A stretch of 64,000 bases of DNA from Isoperla grammatica. Its lineage: Eukaryota; Arthropoda; Insecta; Plecoptera; Perlodidae. The notes beneath the pieces are model-generated. The model had not been told where the DNA came from. It ran no database searches and worked only from the letters and a program-made list of their open reading frames with translations. This document shows, piece by piece, positions 21,586 to 34,511 of this stretch (positions are counted from its first letter, which is position 1; the number at the start of each line of letters is the position of its first letter). The DNA lies in contig OX246746.1 in assembly GCA_945910005.1 (NCBI GenBank), forward strand, positions 42,877,886 through 42,941,885, given 5' to 3'. The position numbers and the translations under genes are program-made.

Positions 21586-22167
21586 CCGTGAGAATTTGAA
21601 ACTTAACACACATATATATGATGTACTAGGGTACTTGATACCAATAGACGTGGCTCAACGCTGTGGCCCCTGGTCGTAGTTTTGACTCCAACCCCACAAT
21701 TTGCACTCTCAAATACAGGTATGTTTAGGTGTTTCTAATAACTTATGTGGAGGAAATGCTGCGTTTCAACCGAGTCCTGCATAAACAGTTCTACGACATT
21801 ACTTTCTAACAATTTCACTGAATGAAGAATTATTATTATTTCGATTTGTATTCATAGTCGAGACTATTCACAAACCCCGTATTGGCATTGCGCATGTTTT
21901 CAAACTGATAATGTATGTAAAATATGGGAACAGAACAACAGGGTTCGCCTGTGATGGAATACATTTACTATCGTCACACTTTTACTGGAGTAATAATGTG
22001 CTGGCTTGACATTATCGTAGGCCTATTACTATATTACCATCAGTCCTCGTAAACGTGTGCAGTTTTACATATCATTTTACAGAGGCAGAGTAATGACACA
22101 CCAGAATTATATTATTATAGATGGTCATACATTCATATCATTGTCGCCGGACGATGTAGGCCTATAT
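21586..22167. other. No recognisable gene
   Basis: Sequence of ordinary composition. Two TAGGCCTA palindromes (22018 and 22157) are the only notable items. Confidence 0.55.
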
Positions 22168-22275
22168 AGATAGGGTGATACAAAAGTTAAGATGTAATCA
22201 AGTGCTGGACTCGTTTTACCTTGTATTTTGGACCACCATATACCCTTATCAGGTGATAATGAGTTGACAATGAGT
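22168..22275. repeat. Short repeat flanking the non-LTR copy, left
   Basis: Contains TAGGGTGATACAAAAGTTAA and later TTTTGGACCACC...TATCAGGTG..AATGAGTTGA. The second part matches 23840-23910 in the same order. The first part, in reverse complement, matches the ends near 23795 and 23885. The segment is either a small TIR element or a local repeat into which the non-LTR copy inserted. Confidence 0.55.
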
Positions 22276-23501
22276 TGACAAACAATACATCACTGACTGT
22301 CAACATGGGTTTCTCAGTGGTCGTTCAACTATTACGAATCTCGCAGTTTACACTGATGATCTAGCGGAGCAGCTAAATGCTTCCAAACAAGTAGATGTGA
22401 TATATACAGACTTCTCAAAGGCATTTGACAGTGTCAATCATACACTTTTGTTGCACAAACTTACATCATTTGGTATTAGTGGTAAATTGCTCGACCTTTT
22501 GTCGTGTTACCTATCCAACAGGCGGCAAGTGGTAGTAATGAATGGTTCACAATCAGACCCAGTATCTGTTACCCCCGGTGTGCCGCAAGGATCAGTGCTG
22601 GGTCCTCTATTCTTTGTTTTATTTGTTAATGATATTCCTACCCTCTTAACACGGGCTAAGTGTCTTTTATATGCTGACGATTTGAAGTTATATCTTCCTA
22701 TAAGTTCGATTGTGGACTGTCTTCGCTTGCAGACCGATTTAACGTCACTTTTGCGTTGGTGTGAAACGTGGCAACTCTGCCTAAACGTCAGCAAGTGTAA
22801 ATCGATTACGTTTGCCTTGGTAAAACATGTAATTAAATATGATTATAATCTGAAAAACGTTGTGTTGCAACGAGTGCAGCAAATAAAAGATCTCGGTGTA
22901 ATATTCACTTCAGATATGTCCTTTAAAGCACATGTTAGTCAAATGACTATGAAGGCGTTTAAAGTGTTGGGCTTTCTCATAGAGGAACTGTCTTAAGGAT
23001 TTTTCGGTGCACACAAACAGGATGTTGTATTTATCTATTGTACGTCCATACCTTGACTATGCCTCCACTGTGTGGAATCCATATCAGAAAACTCTCATTA
23101 CTGGAGCTGAACGAATCCAACAACGGTTCATTAAATGGATATGTTTTAAGACTGGAAAGGAATACCACAGGCGAGATTATGACCAATCGTGTGCTGATTT
23201 AAAAATTCCGTCACTCTCTCGAAGGAGGTCTTTATCCGACGTCAGTTTCCTGTACAAAATCGTGAATAATATTATAGATTGTCCAATTTTACTCTCTCGC
23301 ATTAACTTCTTTGTGCCGCCTCGATTAACTAGACGTGCTATTCCTTTCCAAACTTATAGAAGCCGCATCAATGTTTTTAAATATTCTTGCTTAAATAGGA
23401 TCATGTCAACCTACAATAGTTTTTTAATAAATGCGCAAGAGGGTGTTGATATTTTTAATGACTCTATACGTACTTTTAAAAAGGCAATTTTAATGCAGTG
23501 A
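22262..23501 (+). pseudogene. 5'-truncated, frameshifted non-LTR reverse transcriptase
   Basis: The frame opens near 22270 with QYITDCQHGFLSGRSTITN. It continues with DVIYTDFSKAFDSVNH (palm, first catalytic Asp), TPGVPQGSVLGPLFFVLFVNDI and LLYADDLKLY (the YADD catalytic box). It runs to a stop at 22994-22996. A one-base shift near 22985 moves the reading to the next frame, which continues as VRPYLDYASTVWNP and then FVPPRLTRRAIPFQTY..RSRIN to a stop at 23499-23501. That is the conserved thumb and C-terminal tail of CR1/Jockey-group elements. The endonuclease and the N-terminal half of the reverse transcriptase are missing, as in typical 5' truncation. It cannot retrotranspose itself. A 3' UTR and an (AAT)n tail follow. 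Confidence 0.93.
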
Positions 23502-23653
23502 CATATGGGGCATGTATATGCGACCATCATTGTTTGTTTTTTTTATGTACTACATGATGTGATATTTGTTGGATGTTTTGTTGTCTTCGTTTTTGTTTGT
23601 TTTATCAAAACACACTTTGTGGAATTGTGTAATTCTGTTGTGTTTATAAAATA

Positions 23654-23656
<3 letters not shown>
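23502..23656 (+). other. 3' UTR of the non-LTR element, with hairpin
   Basis: Between the stop codon and the (AAT)n tail. AAACACA (23608-23614) pairs with TGTGTTT (23639-23645). They enclose CACTTTGTG (23613-23621) and an inner stem, GAATT with AATTC (23622-23635, loop GTGT). The motif CACTTTGTG and the nested-stem plan are shared with 11073-11121. Confidence 0.5.

Positions 23657-23689
<33 letters not shown>
23657..23689 (+). repeat. (AAT)n tail of the non-LTR element
   Basis: About 11 AAT units right after the 3' UTR hairpin, marking the 3' end of the copy. Confidence 0.9.
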
Positions 23690-23691
<2 letters not shown>

Positions 23692-23744
23692 ATTTATTTT
23701 TATTTATAGAGATACTTTTCATAACAGTAAAATCTTGTAGTATT

Positions 23745-23915
23745 ATTATGCCAACACCTGATTTCTATCGTCTTTTGGATCACCCGTATCATGGGGTAAT
23801 GGGTAGAATCCGTTCAATATTAAAATATTGAAGTAATATTATGCCAGCACCTGATTACTACCTAATCTTTTGGACCACCCTATCAGGTGGAAATGAGTTG
23901 AATGTGTCAGTTACT
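23745..23915. repeat. Two diverged copies of a short repeat, right of the non-LTR copy
   Basis: TTATGCCAACACCTGATTTC..CTTTTGGATCACCC (about 23748-23788) and TTATGCCAGCACCTGATTAC..CTTTTGGACCACCC (about 23838-23881) are tandem-like copies about 93 bases apart. The second continues TATCAGGTGGAAATGAGTTGA, matching 22248-22270 left of the retroelement. In reverse, each starts GGGTGRTCCAAAAG, like the phrase at 22172, which suggests terminal inverted repeats of a small element. Confidence 0.55.
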
Positions 23916-24079
23916 GTATTTAAATGGTGTTCATGTTAATATAGGGGCAGCCACTTCTGATCTGTAATGATAAAATATATGTAAAACCTTTGAGTGAGAA
24001 ATAACATATAAGGTAAAATTATTCTAAAATGTTGTTATAGCAATCGACTCGTATGGGTTTACTGTTTGGTAATAGTTTG

Positions 24080-24304
24080 CTAGCTCGGTATTAGCATAAA
24101 GTTAACCTGAGCCTTGGTGTCACCCCCCACTCCTACTTCAAACCCGTCACACTCGCTGAGGAATTCCAGTAAACGGTCTGGGGATAAAAAGTGGTGATGC
24201 GCGCGCCATGATTTTGTACCTCCCAGCTGCAGATTCCCGCTATTCACCCAACCAATGCTCCGAGCAGCCAGACATACATTCCTATTATGGCCTCCGCCGA
24301 CCAA
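24080..24304 (-). CDS. Unrecognised open frame next to a promoter-like island
   Basis: A 74-codon minus-strand frame starts at 24304 on the edge of the GC-rich segment. It has a balanced residue composition, including SPDRLLEFLSECDGFEVGVGG. I recognise no domain. It could be a first exon read away from the island, or chance in GC-richer DNA where stops are rarer. Nothing else supports translation. Confidence 0.2.
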   Translation of the reverse strand: MVGGGHNRNVCLAARSIGWVNSGNLQLGGTKSWRAHHHFLSPDRLLEFLSECDGFEVGVGGDTKAQVNFMLIPS

Positions 24305-24540
24305 TGGAAGCGTGCGTCATAAATTATTCCTAACCAGTTACCATCCTCAACAGGGATTGGCTCGCGCGACGTTTACGAGGCCGTTTACGAGGTTGCTCCA
24401 CGCCCGGCGGCCATCTTGATTGATGACGTCACCATGATGGCCGCCGGGCATGCGCAGTACAGCGGCTATGTTAACCAATCGCCAGCAGTGATTTGCTTTT
24501 AGCTCCTACTGCCGGTGCAAATCGGAAGCCAGATGTAGTC
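24160..24540. promoter_or_regulatory. GC-rich, CpG-containing promoter-like island
   Basis: Within 380 bases there are several CCAAT boxes (24252, 24301 and 24475; inverted at 24356-24360). There is a YY1-like GGCGGCCATCTTG, a CRE (TGACGTCA, 24424-24431) and an NRF1-like GCATGCGCA (24448-24456). GTTTACGAGGCC repeats in tandem at 24371-24392. A 13-base inverted repeat, CCCGGCGGCCATC with GATGGCCGCCGGG (24403-24415, 24436-24448), brackets the CRE. This combination is typical of TATA-less, often bidirectional housekeeping promoters in animals. No adjacent gene is evident, so a GC-rich repeat remnant is the alternative. Confidence 0.45.
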
Positions 24541-27453
24541 CTTGTATCATGGCTGCACAGCGGAACTCGCAGCACAGTTGAACATAACTTGAACATGCAT
24601 GCATGTTGGGAGGATCAATTTATATATTATCCAATATTCAACCGTACATCTTCTGTTGCCTTAAATATTAATTTAGTGTATCTATAGGCACATGCTTTTG
24701 TTAAATTGTCTCTGAATGAATGCAAAGCTAATGTATGCATTATGAAGCATATACACTAGATGTAATAAAATTATTATAGAATTAATTAATACTTCACTGC
24801 TTCACAATTATTATAAAGTCAAATAACGAAAATGAATTCTACACCTTTCTACTGTTCACTACACTATTGAGTTATTCACACAGGCTTTCAAGAAATATAC
24901 TTTCTGATACGAGCTTTTAGTTTCACGATAGGACTATGGAGGTAACATTGTTAGTTGAAGAGTAACCCTTCAGAACGACCCATCTATATTTGGAGAAATG
25001 GCTAGGGACGAAAACATACGTACAATACATCATAAAACATATAAAGTAGCGTATATAGACTCATACATTATAGAGCTGCACAATTTAATTACTTTGGGTT
25101 CACATTTTCAAGGTATACCTACAATTATATTGTTATTAGAGGCTGTCATGCGCTGAGCATCAATAATAATTATCACAATAATAAAGATAAATGTAAAGGA
25201 TAAAGCGCGTCCTGTCTATTTAATCAACGGATGAGATTGTGAATGCCCGAAACATCATATGTCTGTATAGTAGGCCTAGGCCTACGTGTGTTGTTAAAGC
25301 GGAAAGAGGGGCGAATAAATGTTCTTCACATCTCAAATGCACTTGTTTTTAAATCAATGAATGTATTGTTGGTTATTAGAAGGGTAACACAACACCTAAT
25401 AAACACTGCATAGATGTACACAAATATACATTTAGTTTGTATAATATGTGGGAGTACACATTCTCTTCTATAGAGCAAATTGATGGGTAAACTAATGAGC
25501 TCATTGATAATTTATGTCTAGCTCTACATTAGGATAAACACGGAGCAATGAAATACTAAGGTGATGCCATAAAGTAGGCCTACAACACTCACATATAGTT
25601 ACACGCACTAATTATTCAGTTATCCTCAGTTAGCAGGTTGATAATGTTCTGTGATCGCCAGTCATTGGCCATACACTTTTCAATTAAGTGTGTGATTACA
25701 CTTTTCAAATCTGACCTGTCACTTTTAGCATCTCGTAAAAGAAACCTATACAGTACTATGAGTGTTTATCTCGTGCCTGTACAATTAATATGCTTGTGAC
25801 AATATCATGTTTGAAAATGGGTTCAGTGTTTTAAAACGTTTGTTGGGTGGGAAAAGATAGTCTGATGCTTGGGAACGAACGGAGTGGTTTTATGGCTAAC
25901 ATCGCTGCATACCTGCATAGCTGACTCAGCGTTGCTGTTGTCTCGCGCTTGGTCACTGCAGGCACATTTACTAGGGCAACAGATGTATGATCAAGCTGAA
26001 TCCAATAATTATTCGTTATGCGACATGGCGGGGGGGGGGGGGGGGGGGGGGACCGAGATGAGAATGAGCGCGAATACGCTTTTTTATTTATTATTTTTTT
26101 TTTTATATTTTTTTTAAGAAAGCGAATTTTTCAGTAGAGTTGAAATGTTGCACAGTAAGTTTTACTGAAGATTGTATAGGCTACACTGTTAATATGTTGC
26201 TTGCCCGGCGGAACTTCCCATTTCGGTCGGTTAAAATTGCTTTAAAATGGTTTCAATACTGTCGACACTGTAAAGCTATTCTAAACAAAATCATAGACAT
26301 AAAGTTGCTCCATAAAACATTTATAAATCGTGTTCTAAACATTTCACCCCGCTGATGTGCAGTATGCAGTAGGTTAGGATCGAAAGATATTTTTCAAAAT
26401 GTCAAGCTTTTTGATTTGTGTTTCTAAAGAACAACGGTAACGTAGGCAGCCGTGTTGTGCATTAAGCAGTCCAACTCTCGCCTAGCTTGACAGTTTAGGC
26501 CCATAATTATATTTTATGCAAAACTGTAAATTGCACCATTGTAAAATAACATCGATGTTTCTTACACTACAGCTGGCTTATACAGTCTTCGGTCTTTACA
26601 TAGAAAGAAGTTCCATAAAATGTTAATCAATATGTTGGTTACTAAAACAAAACAGTGGCCTATAATATTATTATCATGAGCCACGACGGACTATATAATA
26701 TAGTATTGAACACAGGTATAAAATCATAAAGAAGAAATTAGGTATGGCTGTAAGAAATTATTCTGATTAGATTGGCCTGCAAAATCTTAGAAATTGGTGT
26801 CGGTACGACGTGCAACGTATAATGTATATTAGTTTATATGCCTTCATCTATGAAAGAGAAAGTAGACTATACAATCATACGACAAGACGTCTCCTAACAG
26901 TGCCAAAACATTGTTAAATCTTCTTCTCTGTTTTACGTCATCAATCGTCGATGTATCACAACACAAGTAATGTTGAAAGTCGCGCTCAGATGTACTTGCT
27001 CGCGTAACTAAGAATAATAAGGATAACAACTAGAACTAGCATGAACTAACTAGAACAAAATCAAAAACATGTATAAGAATTCCCATGAATAATATTCGGA
27101 TACATCCTTACTTTAGCTAAGAGAATGTACAATAAATTCAAGTAAGACTTATTTTAGCTAATAAAATATATAATAAGTTCAAGTAAGACTTATTTAAGCT
27201 AAGGTACAGAAGGTATAATTGTTCAAGTAGTAATTAGTTTAGCTTAGTTATTCCTTGTGTGCACTCTACCGCAACGGAAAAGTTTTCGGATGTTCAATGA
27301 ATTTTTTGCGTTGTAATTTATTTAAAATGAACTAATTTACAAGTTCGTGGAAGGCTAACAACATCGGCAGTTGTGAGTGTCTTAAAGGAGGGACGTCCTT
27401 GCTATGCTTGCTCTAACATGTTTTCAGTATCATGTTAAACAAGTGATTATTAT
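24541..27453. other. No recognisable gene
   Basis: AT-rich DNA. A G homopolymer of about 21 bases lies at 26030-26050. Overlapping TAGGCCTA palindromes occur at 25271-25284, with another at 25575. A diverged repeat, AAGTAAGACTTATTT with TAGCTAA, occurs about twice at 27110-27200. Open frames at 25869-26117 (+), 26140-26355 (+) and 26844-27029 (-) are unrecognised. Confidence 0.55.
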
Positions 27454-27772
27454 TAAATAAATAAAATAAAAATAAATTCACATTTAGAGTCTACCCACTC
27501 AGTAACTAAACTGATTTGCAGTGGGGGACTTTAATTTAAAGTGACTAAACCAACCCTGTAGGCTTCGAACATTATCGACGAGTGAGCGATAACCAATCAA
27601 AGATCGATATTTCAAATACGAAACATATATGAATCAGTGATTGGACAGTGCGAACACCTGCGGACAAATGCCCGAATCAACAAGGCCGATTCAGAACACT
27701 TTTGAATTTATTGAGTGCTTCGTTGCTAGGACGGCTCCAAAGTCACCGTTTACTTATTCCTAAGCCAAGAAG
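27454..27772 (-). repeat. SINE family R, copy C
   Basis: The minus-strand A/T tail (27454-27480) is followed by GTCTACCCACTCAG, AAACTGATTTGCAGTGGGGGACTT. After about 190 extra bases comes TTCGTTGCTAGGACGGCTCCAAAGTCACCGTTT and CCAAGAAG. The first and last blocks match copy B, so copy C carries an insertion at about 27528-27712, or belongs to a longer subfamily. The (ATT)n tract begins right where copy B continues, truncating the head. Confidence 0.6.
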
Positions 27773-28196
<424 letters not shown>

Positions 28197-29936
28197 ATGA
28201 TAAGCAGTCTGTAATGCATTTGTGTATGAATCTGGGCATATTTGTTGTTTGTTTACTGTCAAACCACGCACATGGGATACGAGCAAGCAAGGAGCTAATT
28301 TTATGAAGTGATTAGAGGACAAGTGCTAATATTCGACGCGTGTGTCGAAGTGAAGCCTTAATAAAGTACTTGTGAGCGTGAATGAGAGTGTGAAGCCTAT
28401 TGTAAAACATGTTTAATATCGGTTTAACACAGTTACTATAGGGCTTATTTACTGTTGTGTAAGACATAGTAAACATATAGTCCTACTCTTGTTTTTTATG
28501 ACTGGCCGTTAATTTATGAAACGTTCATCTTTATGTGTTTACATTAAACTTGGTGTGTAAAATAAAAAGTCGGTGGTTACCCTATGTTGGCTTTAAGAGT
28601 CCAAGAGCGCAGCTCATTGCAAACATAGTAATGTGACGCGATTATTAGGCCTTGTACTGACCTGCATCAAAAGTTGCAAGCCTAACACAAGGATGCAAGG
28701 TCAACATGCATCTATCTATACAATATCAGTATGCAAAGTATGTAATTGGTCTCACAAAGAAATAATATGATTTATTATTTAGCAAGATAAGAGTTGAGGA
28801 ATATATACAGTTTGCTTTCGGACATAAAATAGTGCCGCTCTCTATTGGCTACTTTTAATATTCACAATAATATCATTATCAATTTTATTTAAAATCCAAA
28901 CAATTTCATAGTTCTGTTGATCAATACGTCCTTGAAATTAGCCTTACAATGTTCTTTCGGAATCATAAATATTATATTAACGATACTCAATCGAAATGAA
29001 GGAAAAATACGAAATAGCATAATTTTAAGGTAGGTATTTTATGTCAGATTTAATCATTTACAAAATTAAGTTATTTACCTGAATTCCGGACAAAAACGGT
29101 GTCGTTTTGCACTAGAACTTTTTATTACATAATTGTTGTTGATTTTCAAAGTAGAGAGATACATTTTCAATCCGATGGTATTATTTCTAGAAGGGAGCCA
29201 ATCGTATCGTTCTTAAAACAACTCCTTATACACAACAGATTCACCTATTTTGTTTTTATCACTGTACAAATATGTTAAGGCAACGCAGCTTCCTTGAGAT
29301 AAGCGGGTGTGGCTTGTGGGTGTGTCTACCACCTTCAGCACACACGGTAGATGTAGGCCTATGTGTTGACATGACCAGGAACAACTCAAGTCTATCCGTA
29401 GGTCATGTTTTAAAACAAAGCATTATAGTCCACTGTTTTCTGCGAGTAGGTATACACCTACAGTTCAAATAAAGCAAGTTCACGGTATATGCCTGCTCAT
29501 GCCCTGAATACCGCCAATATTAAACCCGCGTGTAATTATGTCTCAATAATGATACACCACATCGAAAATGTGAAAACCGGATTCAATTTGGGTTCGTAAG
29601 AACTAAAACCTATGTGCAAAATATCTGTAATATTGTAACTAATTATACATTTAAAATTATAATTATGGTAAAAATTATAATGTGAAAATAGTTTTATAAA
29701 GAGTATTCAGTAATTTCAAACCAAAATTGAACATTGAAGTTCAAAATACCAAACTTTAAATTGAAGGTTTTCACTTTGTCATTGTTTTGTTTAACATTAT
29801 TAAGATATTATTATAAAAAAACGATATTTTCCCTTGGTTTGGATTGGCCTTATGGTCTTTCCTCTTAAAATACAAGCCAATCTGATGCTTTGGGTTTGAG
29901 GCTCTGAATCCTAATCGTACATCCAAAGTGACTGCA
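28197..29936. other. No recognisable gene
   Basis: I see nothing specific. Open frames at 29272-29472 (+) and 29771-29962 (-) are unrecognised; the second runs into the 72-bp array. Confidence 0.55.
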
Positions 29937-30225
29937 TGTCGTATGCTTTTTGTTTGAACCAAGTCCGCTATACCTCAACTATAACGTTCAATGATGGTTG
30001 TTGACTGCATATCTATGCGTTTTGTTTGAACCGAGTCCGCTATACCTCAACTATAACGTTCAATGATGGTTGTTGACTGCATATCTATGCGCTTTGTTTG
30101 AACCGAGTCCGCTATACCTCAACCATAACGTTCAATGATGGTTGTTGACTGCATATTTATTCGTTTTGTTTGAACCGAGTCCGCTATATACATCAACTAT
30201 AGTCTATAACGTTCAATGATGGCTA
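29937..30225. repeat. 72-bp minisatellite, 4 units
   Basis: TGTTTGAACC recurs at 29951, 30023, 30095 and 30167 (period 72). Units contain GAGTCCGCTATACCTCAAC and AACGTTCAATGATGGTTGTTGACTGCAT. The last unit is diverged and carries a short insertion (ATAGTCT). Confidence 0.95.
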
Positions 30226-32584
30226 TTGATTGTCGGCATGAATCATAAAAAACGCGTTTCCCAGGCAATTGCGTTGTCTACATTCGTTCCTCTCTGTCAA
30301 TTTTACCGTTATACGTTGAGTTGTTGTAGATATTACTAGCGAACAAATTCAAAAGCAAATGTATGGCGACATTTGAAAGTATCATTGCGTATAGAAGGGG
30401 TAACGAGCAATGCGGGTGTAATAATCAATACTTGTTGCTACTCATGTTGGATGGCCGAGATGCAACATTAGCTTAACGTGATTCAATAATAGATATTTAA
30501 ATACATTTTCATGTTGGCTATACACTACTATTTAAAACCACTTAAGTATATTTTCGACTTAATTTCTAGGCTATTTTTCAGTCTACGTAACGAGAAAATA
30601 CTTATTTTTTAAAAGCGTCATCTTTTGTCCTACCTTATCATCTTTTTGACCGTATTGCTAGAGCAAATCTTGAATTGTTTTTAACCAGTTTAAATAATAT
30701 TTTTAAATATCATAATAAAATATTGAATTAGTGTATATTGTATACAAAATAAAATTAATAGATTCAATTTTTTCATAGAATTCTAGGGGAAATTGGACAT
30801 AATTTTTCAGGTCTGTTACTGCAGATAGGACAATGATTATACATTTATTTAGTATGTAGAGTAGCCTATTAGGGGACACAACGCCTAGGCATACAGATTT
30901 GCAAGAATTGTTTGCAAAAGGCAACTCAACTGAAATCAGATCGCATATTATTTGATGATCTTCAACAAAATTATACGAAGTAAAATAAATGCATATTTTT
31001 TGTATTTGATGAGGACACAGAACGTTGAAACATCACCACTTGGTTCTTTAAATAAGCGGGCTATAACCCATTGTACCACTATAGCAAATACTGTAAATAT
31101 AAGCATTGAGATCTACCCTTAGTACAGTTAGATAGTATTATATGGTGATTGGTGACACAAGCTACTCCAGCAAACATGAATATGTACTTCAGAATACTGT
31201 CATCTTATACTTGTGGTTGTATTTATAGCATCATGCTATAGGTAGTTATTTATGTGACAGTTTCATGACTAAAAACACTGTACAAATATCTATAAGTTAC
31301 ACAACAAAAAATATACAAAATTAATAATTACCAAAACACAAATCATAAATTAGGTATTTCACGCGTGTTGGTCTTTATCAACCCTTTATCAAAAACAAGT
31401 GTAAAATGTAAAATGTAAGATAATTTCTGTTTGACACTTAAGACTTTTAAATTGGCAATAAAAACATTATGGCGAGTAGCTCACAATCTATAGTTAGTTT
31501 CACTGAACATTATGCCTACCAGCTGGCTCTACGTTTTGTGGCCCAGAAATATAACATATAATAATGTGCTTTCACTCTCGCATTACAACAGTGTTTTGTT
31601 TAATATAAAATTTGTAACATAAACAAATTTGAAGGATTGCATGATTATTAATGTACGCTTATATTAATAATTTTCTTTTATTGGGGTTGTGGGAAATTCG
31701 ATTTCAATATAGGCCTACTCTGCAATCGGTTGCATCAAGCGGCAGGTAAATTGTTTTCTATTTATTACATTGACAAGTGACGAAGCATTTAATTATTATA
31801 ATTATAATTGTTTGTATTATCTTTTCCCTGTTATATTATATAATTTTTTTGTTCATTACTATTTAGTTTTTAGTTACGTTTAGTATGGGTTGGCCGTCAC
31901 TTCTTGGGTTAGGATCTGTGCTCTTTTCTGCCAACCACTATTCATTACATTGCATGAATAGAAATACTTAATAAATATATTAAATCATGTACATCTGTAT
32001 CATCTACTTACAAATAAACTGAGTACCTTGATTAGACTGATTAATGTTATAAATCGTGCATCAGCCGACCTACTTAAAATGCCTAAAACACGAACGAGTA
32101 CAATCAACACAACTAACACAGAATATGTTTCTATTCATTGTTATTAAATGTATTATCCTCAGATTTACATGATTTTGGTTTGGAATTTCTTGTTTTTCCT
32201 TGTATACTGTATTTATTTACTATCCGTTTTTTTTAAATTGGAACTGAATAGGATCAAATAATTTAATACATAAATACCTAAATAAGTAAATAGATCAATA
32301 AAATAAATGCATAAATAAATAAGTAAATAAGGGCGTCCCGTATTCTGTAGCTCCGTTAGGCCTAGATGTTATGTCCGAGCAAAGTTGCTAAGTGACATAC
32401 CGCGATAACCGTAGAAGCGTGCGTATTTCTGATTCCCTTATCAAGCTTTATTTCTTGTTTATGACGCTGCACACGTATAATGAACGACCATGGCCATTAT
32501 GAAGACATGCCCCTGCCAATGAACATAACTCATGCGTTCTGAGGTTCTAAGAGAAATAAAGACGTCAGTAATAAGACCCTTACG
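30226..32584. other. No recognisable gene
   Basis: AT-rich DNA. A minus-strand frame at 30703-30924 is unrecognised. AATAAATAAGTAAATA-type low complexity lies at 32270-32330. Confidence 0.55.
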
Positions 32585-32735
32585 AGACTGGGCTAGCGGT
32601 ATGAGGTGAAAATATACCATTCTCGACTTCCAGTCAATTGTCCCTTTCGCTGTCAGATATAATTGGGGGTTGGGGGGCTAACGGTATGGGGAGAGATAGA
32701 CAATACCATTCTGGAGTTAGAGTCCATTGTTGGCT
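32585..32735. repeat. Imperfect ~85-bp tandem duplication
   Basis: GGGCTAGCGGTATG...ATACCATTCT..GACTTCCAGTCAATTGT (about 32590-32643) is repeated as GGGCTAACGGTATG...ATACCATTCTGGAGTTAGAGTCCATTGTTGG (about 32675-32735). The copies differ by several substitutions and indels. No function is evident. Confidence 0.6.
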
Positions 32736-34097
32736 CTTGGCTGGCCAGAACCGAACTTCTTTAGCATTTAGTGTTATCGTTTCTCACGACGTGTTTAAAA
32801 AAAAATTAAAAAATAAACAATCTTTTAAAATTATCTGTACTTTTTTTAGATGTCTAAATAAAGACAAAAATACTCGCAATTTTGTTTAATTATTGTACGT
32901 ATCATTTTTAAAATTCTATTGTATAATAAGAGAGATAATTGTGAAGCAGAAAACCTGATGTGTCTTTCACATTGTCATAGAATGGTTTCACATTTAAGTC
33001 AGACAGTGTTCCATATAATACATTGATTTGCTCTAAATACTAAAAAGTGTTTCAGAATAAGTGATGAAAGTAATAATATTATTGTTTTTTGTTAGTAATA
33101 TCTTTGTTTTAAAGATTTCAACAGATTTTGTGTTTTCATTTATTTATTTTAACTGTATGATGTTCTAGTGTAAGTAAGCTGTCGTAGATTGAATAAGGCT
33201 GTTACAGAAATTGTGTAATTTTTAGATTACATTTACACCCAAGCATTTTTAATTGGTTTAAGAATGTATATGAAACAAGTCTGTACAAAAAGGAAATTAG
33301 CTTACAATTTTTCAAACAGTACCTTAATCCAGCAGAAAACCCATGACTTTGCTTACAAAAATTGTTGTAATATATAGCAGAAATATAAATTAAATTGAAT
33401 TGAATTGTTAGTTTATATTGTATATTATTGTGTTGTAACCTATAATCATTGTTTTATACAGTGTATATTGGTAACCGTGTGGTATGGCCTAACACGGCCT
33501 ACTGACATCGATGATAACAATATTCTCATTATAGACGTTGTGTGGTTTGTGGCTTTTATTAGGCATGAATAAGTGCTCTGGCGTGGCATGTTTGCATGTT
33601 GGCTGGACTGCGTGTTGTATGCGTGCGTGCAATACCTCCCGACGAAACCGCGTTCAATTAATTTAATTACACAAATAAAACACTAAAATTAATGAGGTGT
33701 TTATTAAATTACACCAATATTATTGTCTATGGTGGTAAGATGATTATGAAAATAATAACTAAATTATTCGGGGATCAAAGGTCTTTGAGCACACACACGT
33801 AGAGGTGCGAAACAAATTAGGGGGGTGCGTGATGATTGCTATAGACGATTATTTCGGTGGTGGGGATGATAGGCTGAGCCCCTTCAAACATTCGGCTGTC
33901 CTAGCTCGTTTTTTTTAATATCCACTTAAAGAAACTTCTAATCTTGAATCGGAATGTTAAAAATTAAAGAAAATATACATTTTGGACGACGCATATCCTC
34001 AATATTAGGTTTTCCATTCACGGTACGGAAAACTATAGTCTACTTGCTCGCTGCAAGATGAGTCCTTGCGGCAACACATCTGTCTTGATGCGATCAA
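32736..34097. other. No recognisable gene
   Basis: Mostly AT-rich. A plus-strand frame at 32638-32889 overlaps the duplication and is unrecognised. A G-rich segment at 33818-33885 could be an old transposon end but has no visible partner. Confidence 0.5.
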
Positions 34098-34322
34098 CAG
34101 TATCCTCAACCGTGTTTGGTATGTGGTGAATCAATACAAATGGTTGCTTCATACCAGTGGACGACACAAGAACAGTATCCTCAACCGTGTTTGGTATGTG
34201 GTGAATCAATACAAATGGTTGCTTCATACCAGTGGACGACACAAGAACAGTATCCTCAACCGTGTTTGGTATGTGGTGAATCAATACAAATGGTTGCTTC
34301 ATACCAGTGGACGACACAATTC
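34098..34322. repeat. 75-bp minisatellite, 3 near-identical units
   Basis: CAGTATCCTCAACCG starts units at 34098, 34173 and 34248. The units are nearly identical, with a different ending only in the last. Because 75 is a multiple of three, open frames persist across the array on both strands, which creates false repeat-protein ORFs of 85-112 codons. I see no reason to call it coding. Confidence 0.95.
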
Positions 34323-34511
34323 GTAGACAGAAAACGGTTGATAATATTTCTAACAACAAAGTTCGTAGCATAAAAAGGTATGTTACAGTACTAATTTTTT
34401 TAATTTAGATTAAGTGAATAATTGTTATTAAATAACTAACTACAGTAAAAAATTAAATCTGGCATACGCTTATAAATAATACACTCAAGAATACAACCTC
34501 ACTCTTTGACA

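Noticed and set aside
31012..31042. Second hammerhead-like motif (TGATGAG...GAAAC)
   Set aside because: The core C is missing and no stem II forms between the two boxes.
34033..34373. Repeat-protein-like frames on both strands
   Set aside because: The 75-bp unit is a multiple of three, so frames stay open by arithmetic; all frames show it.
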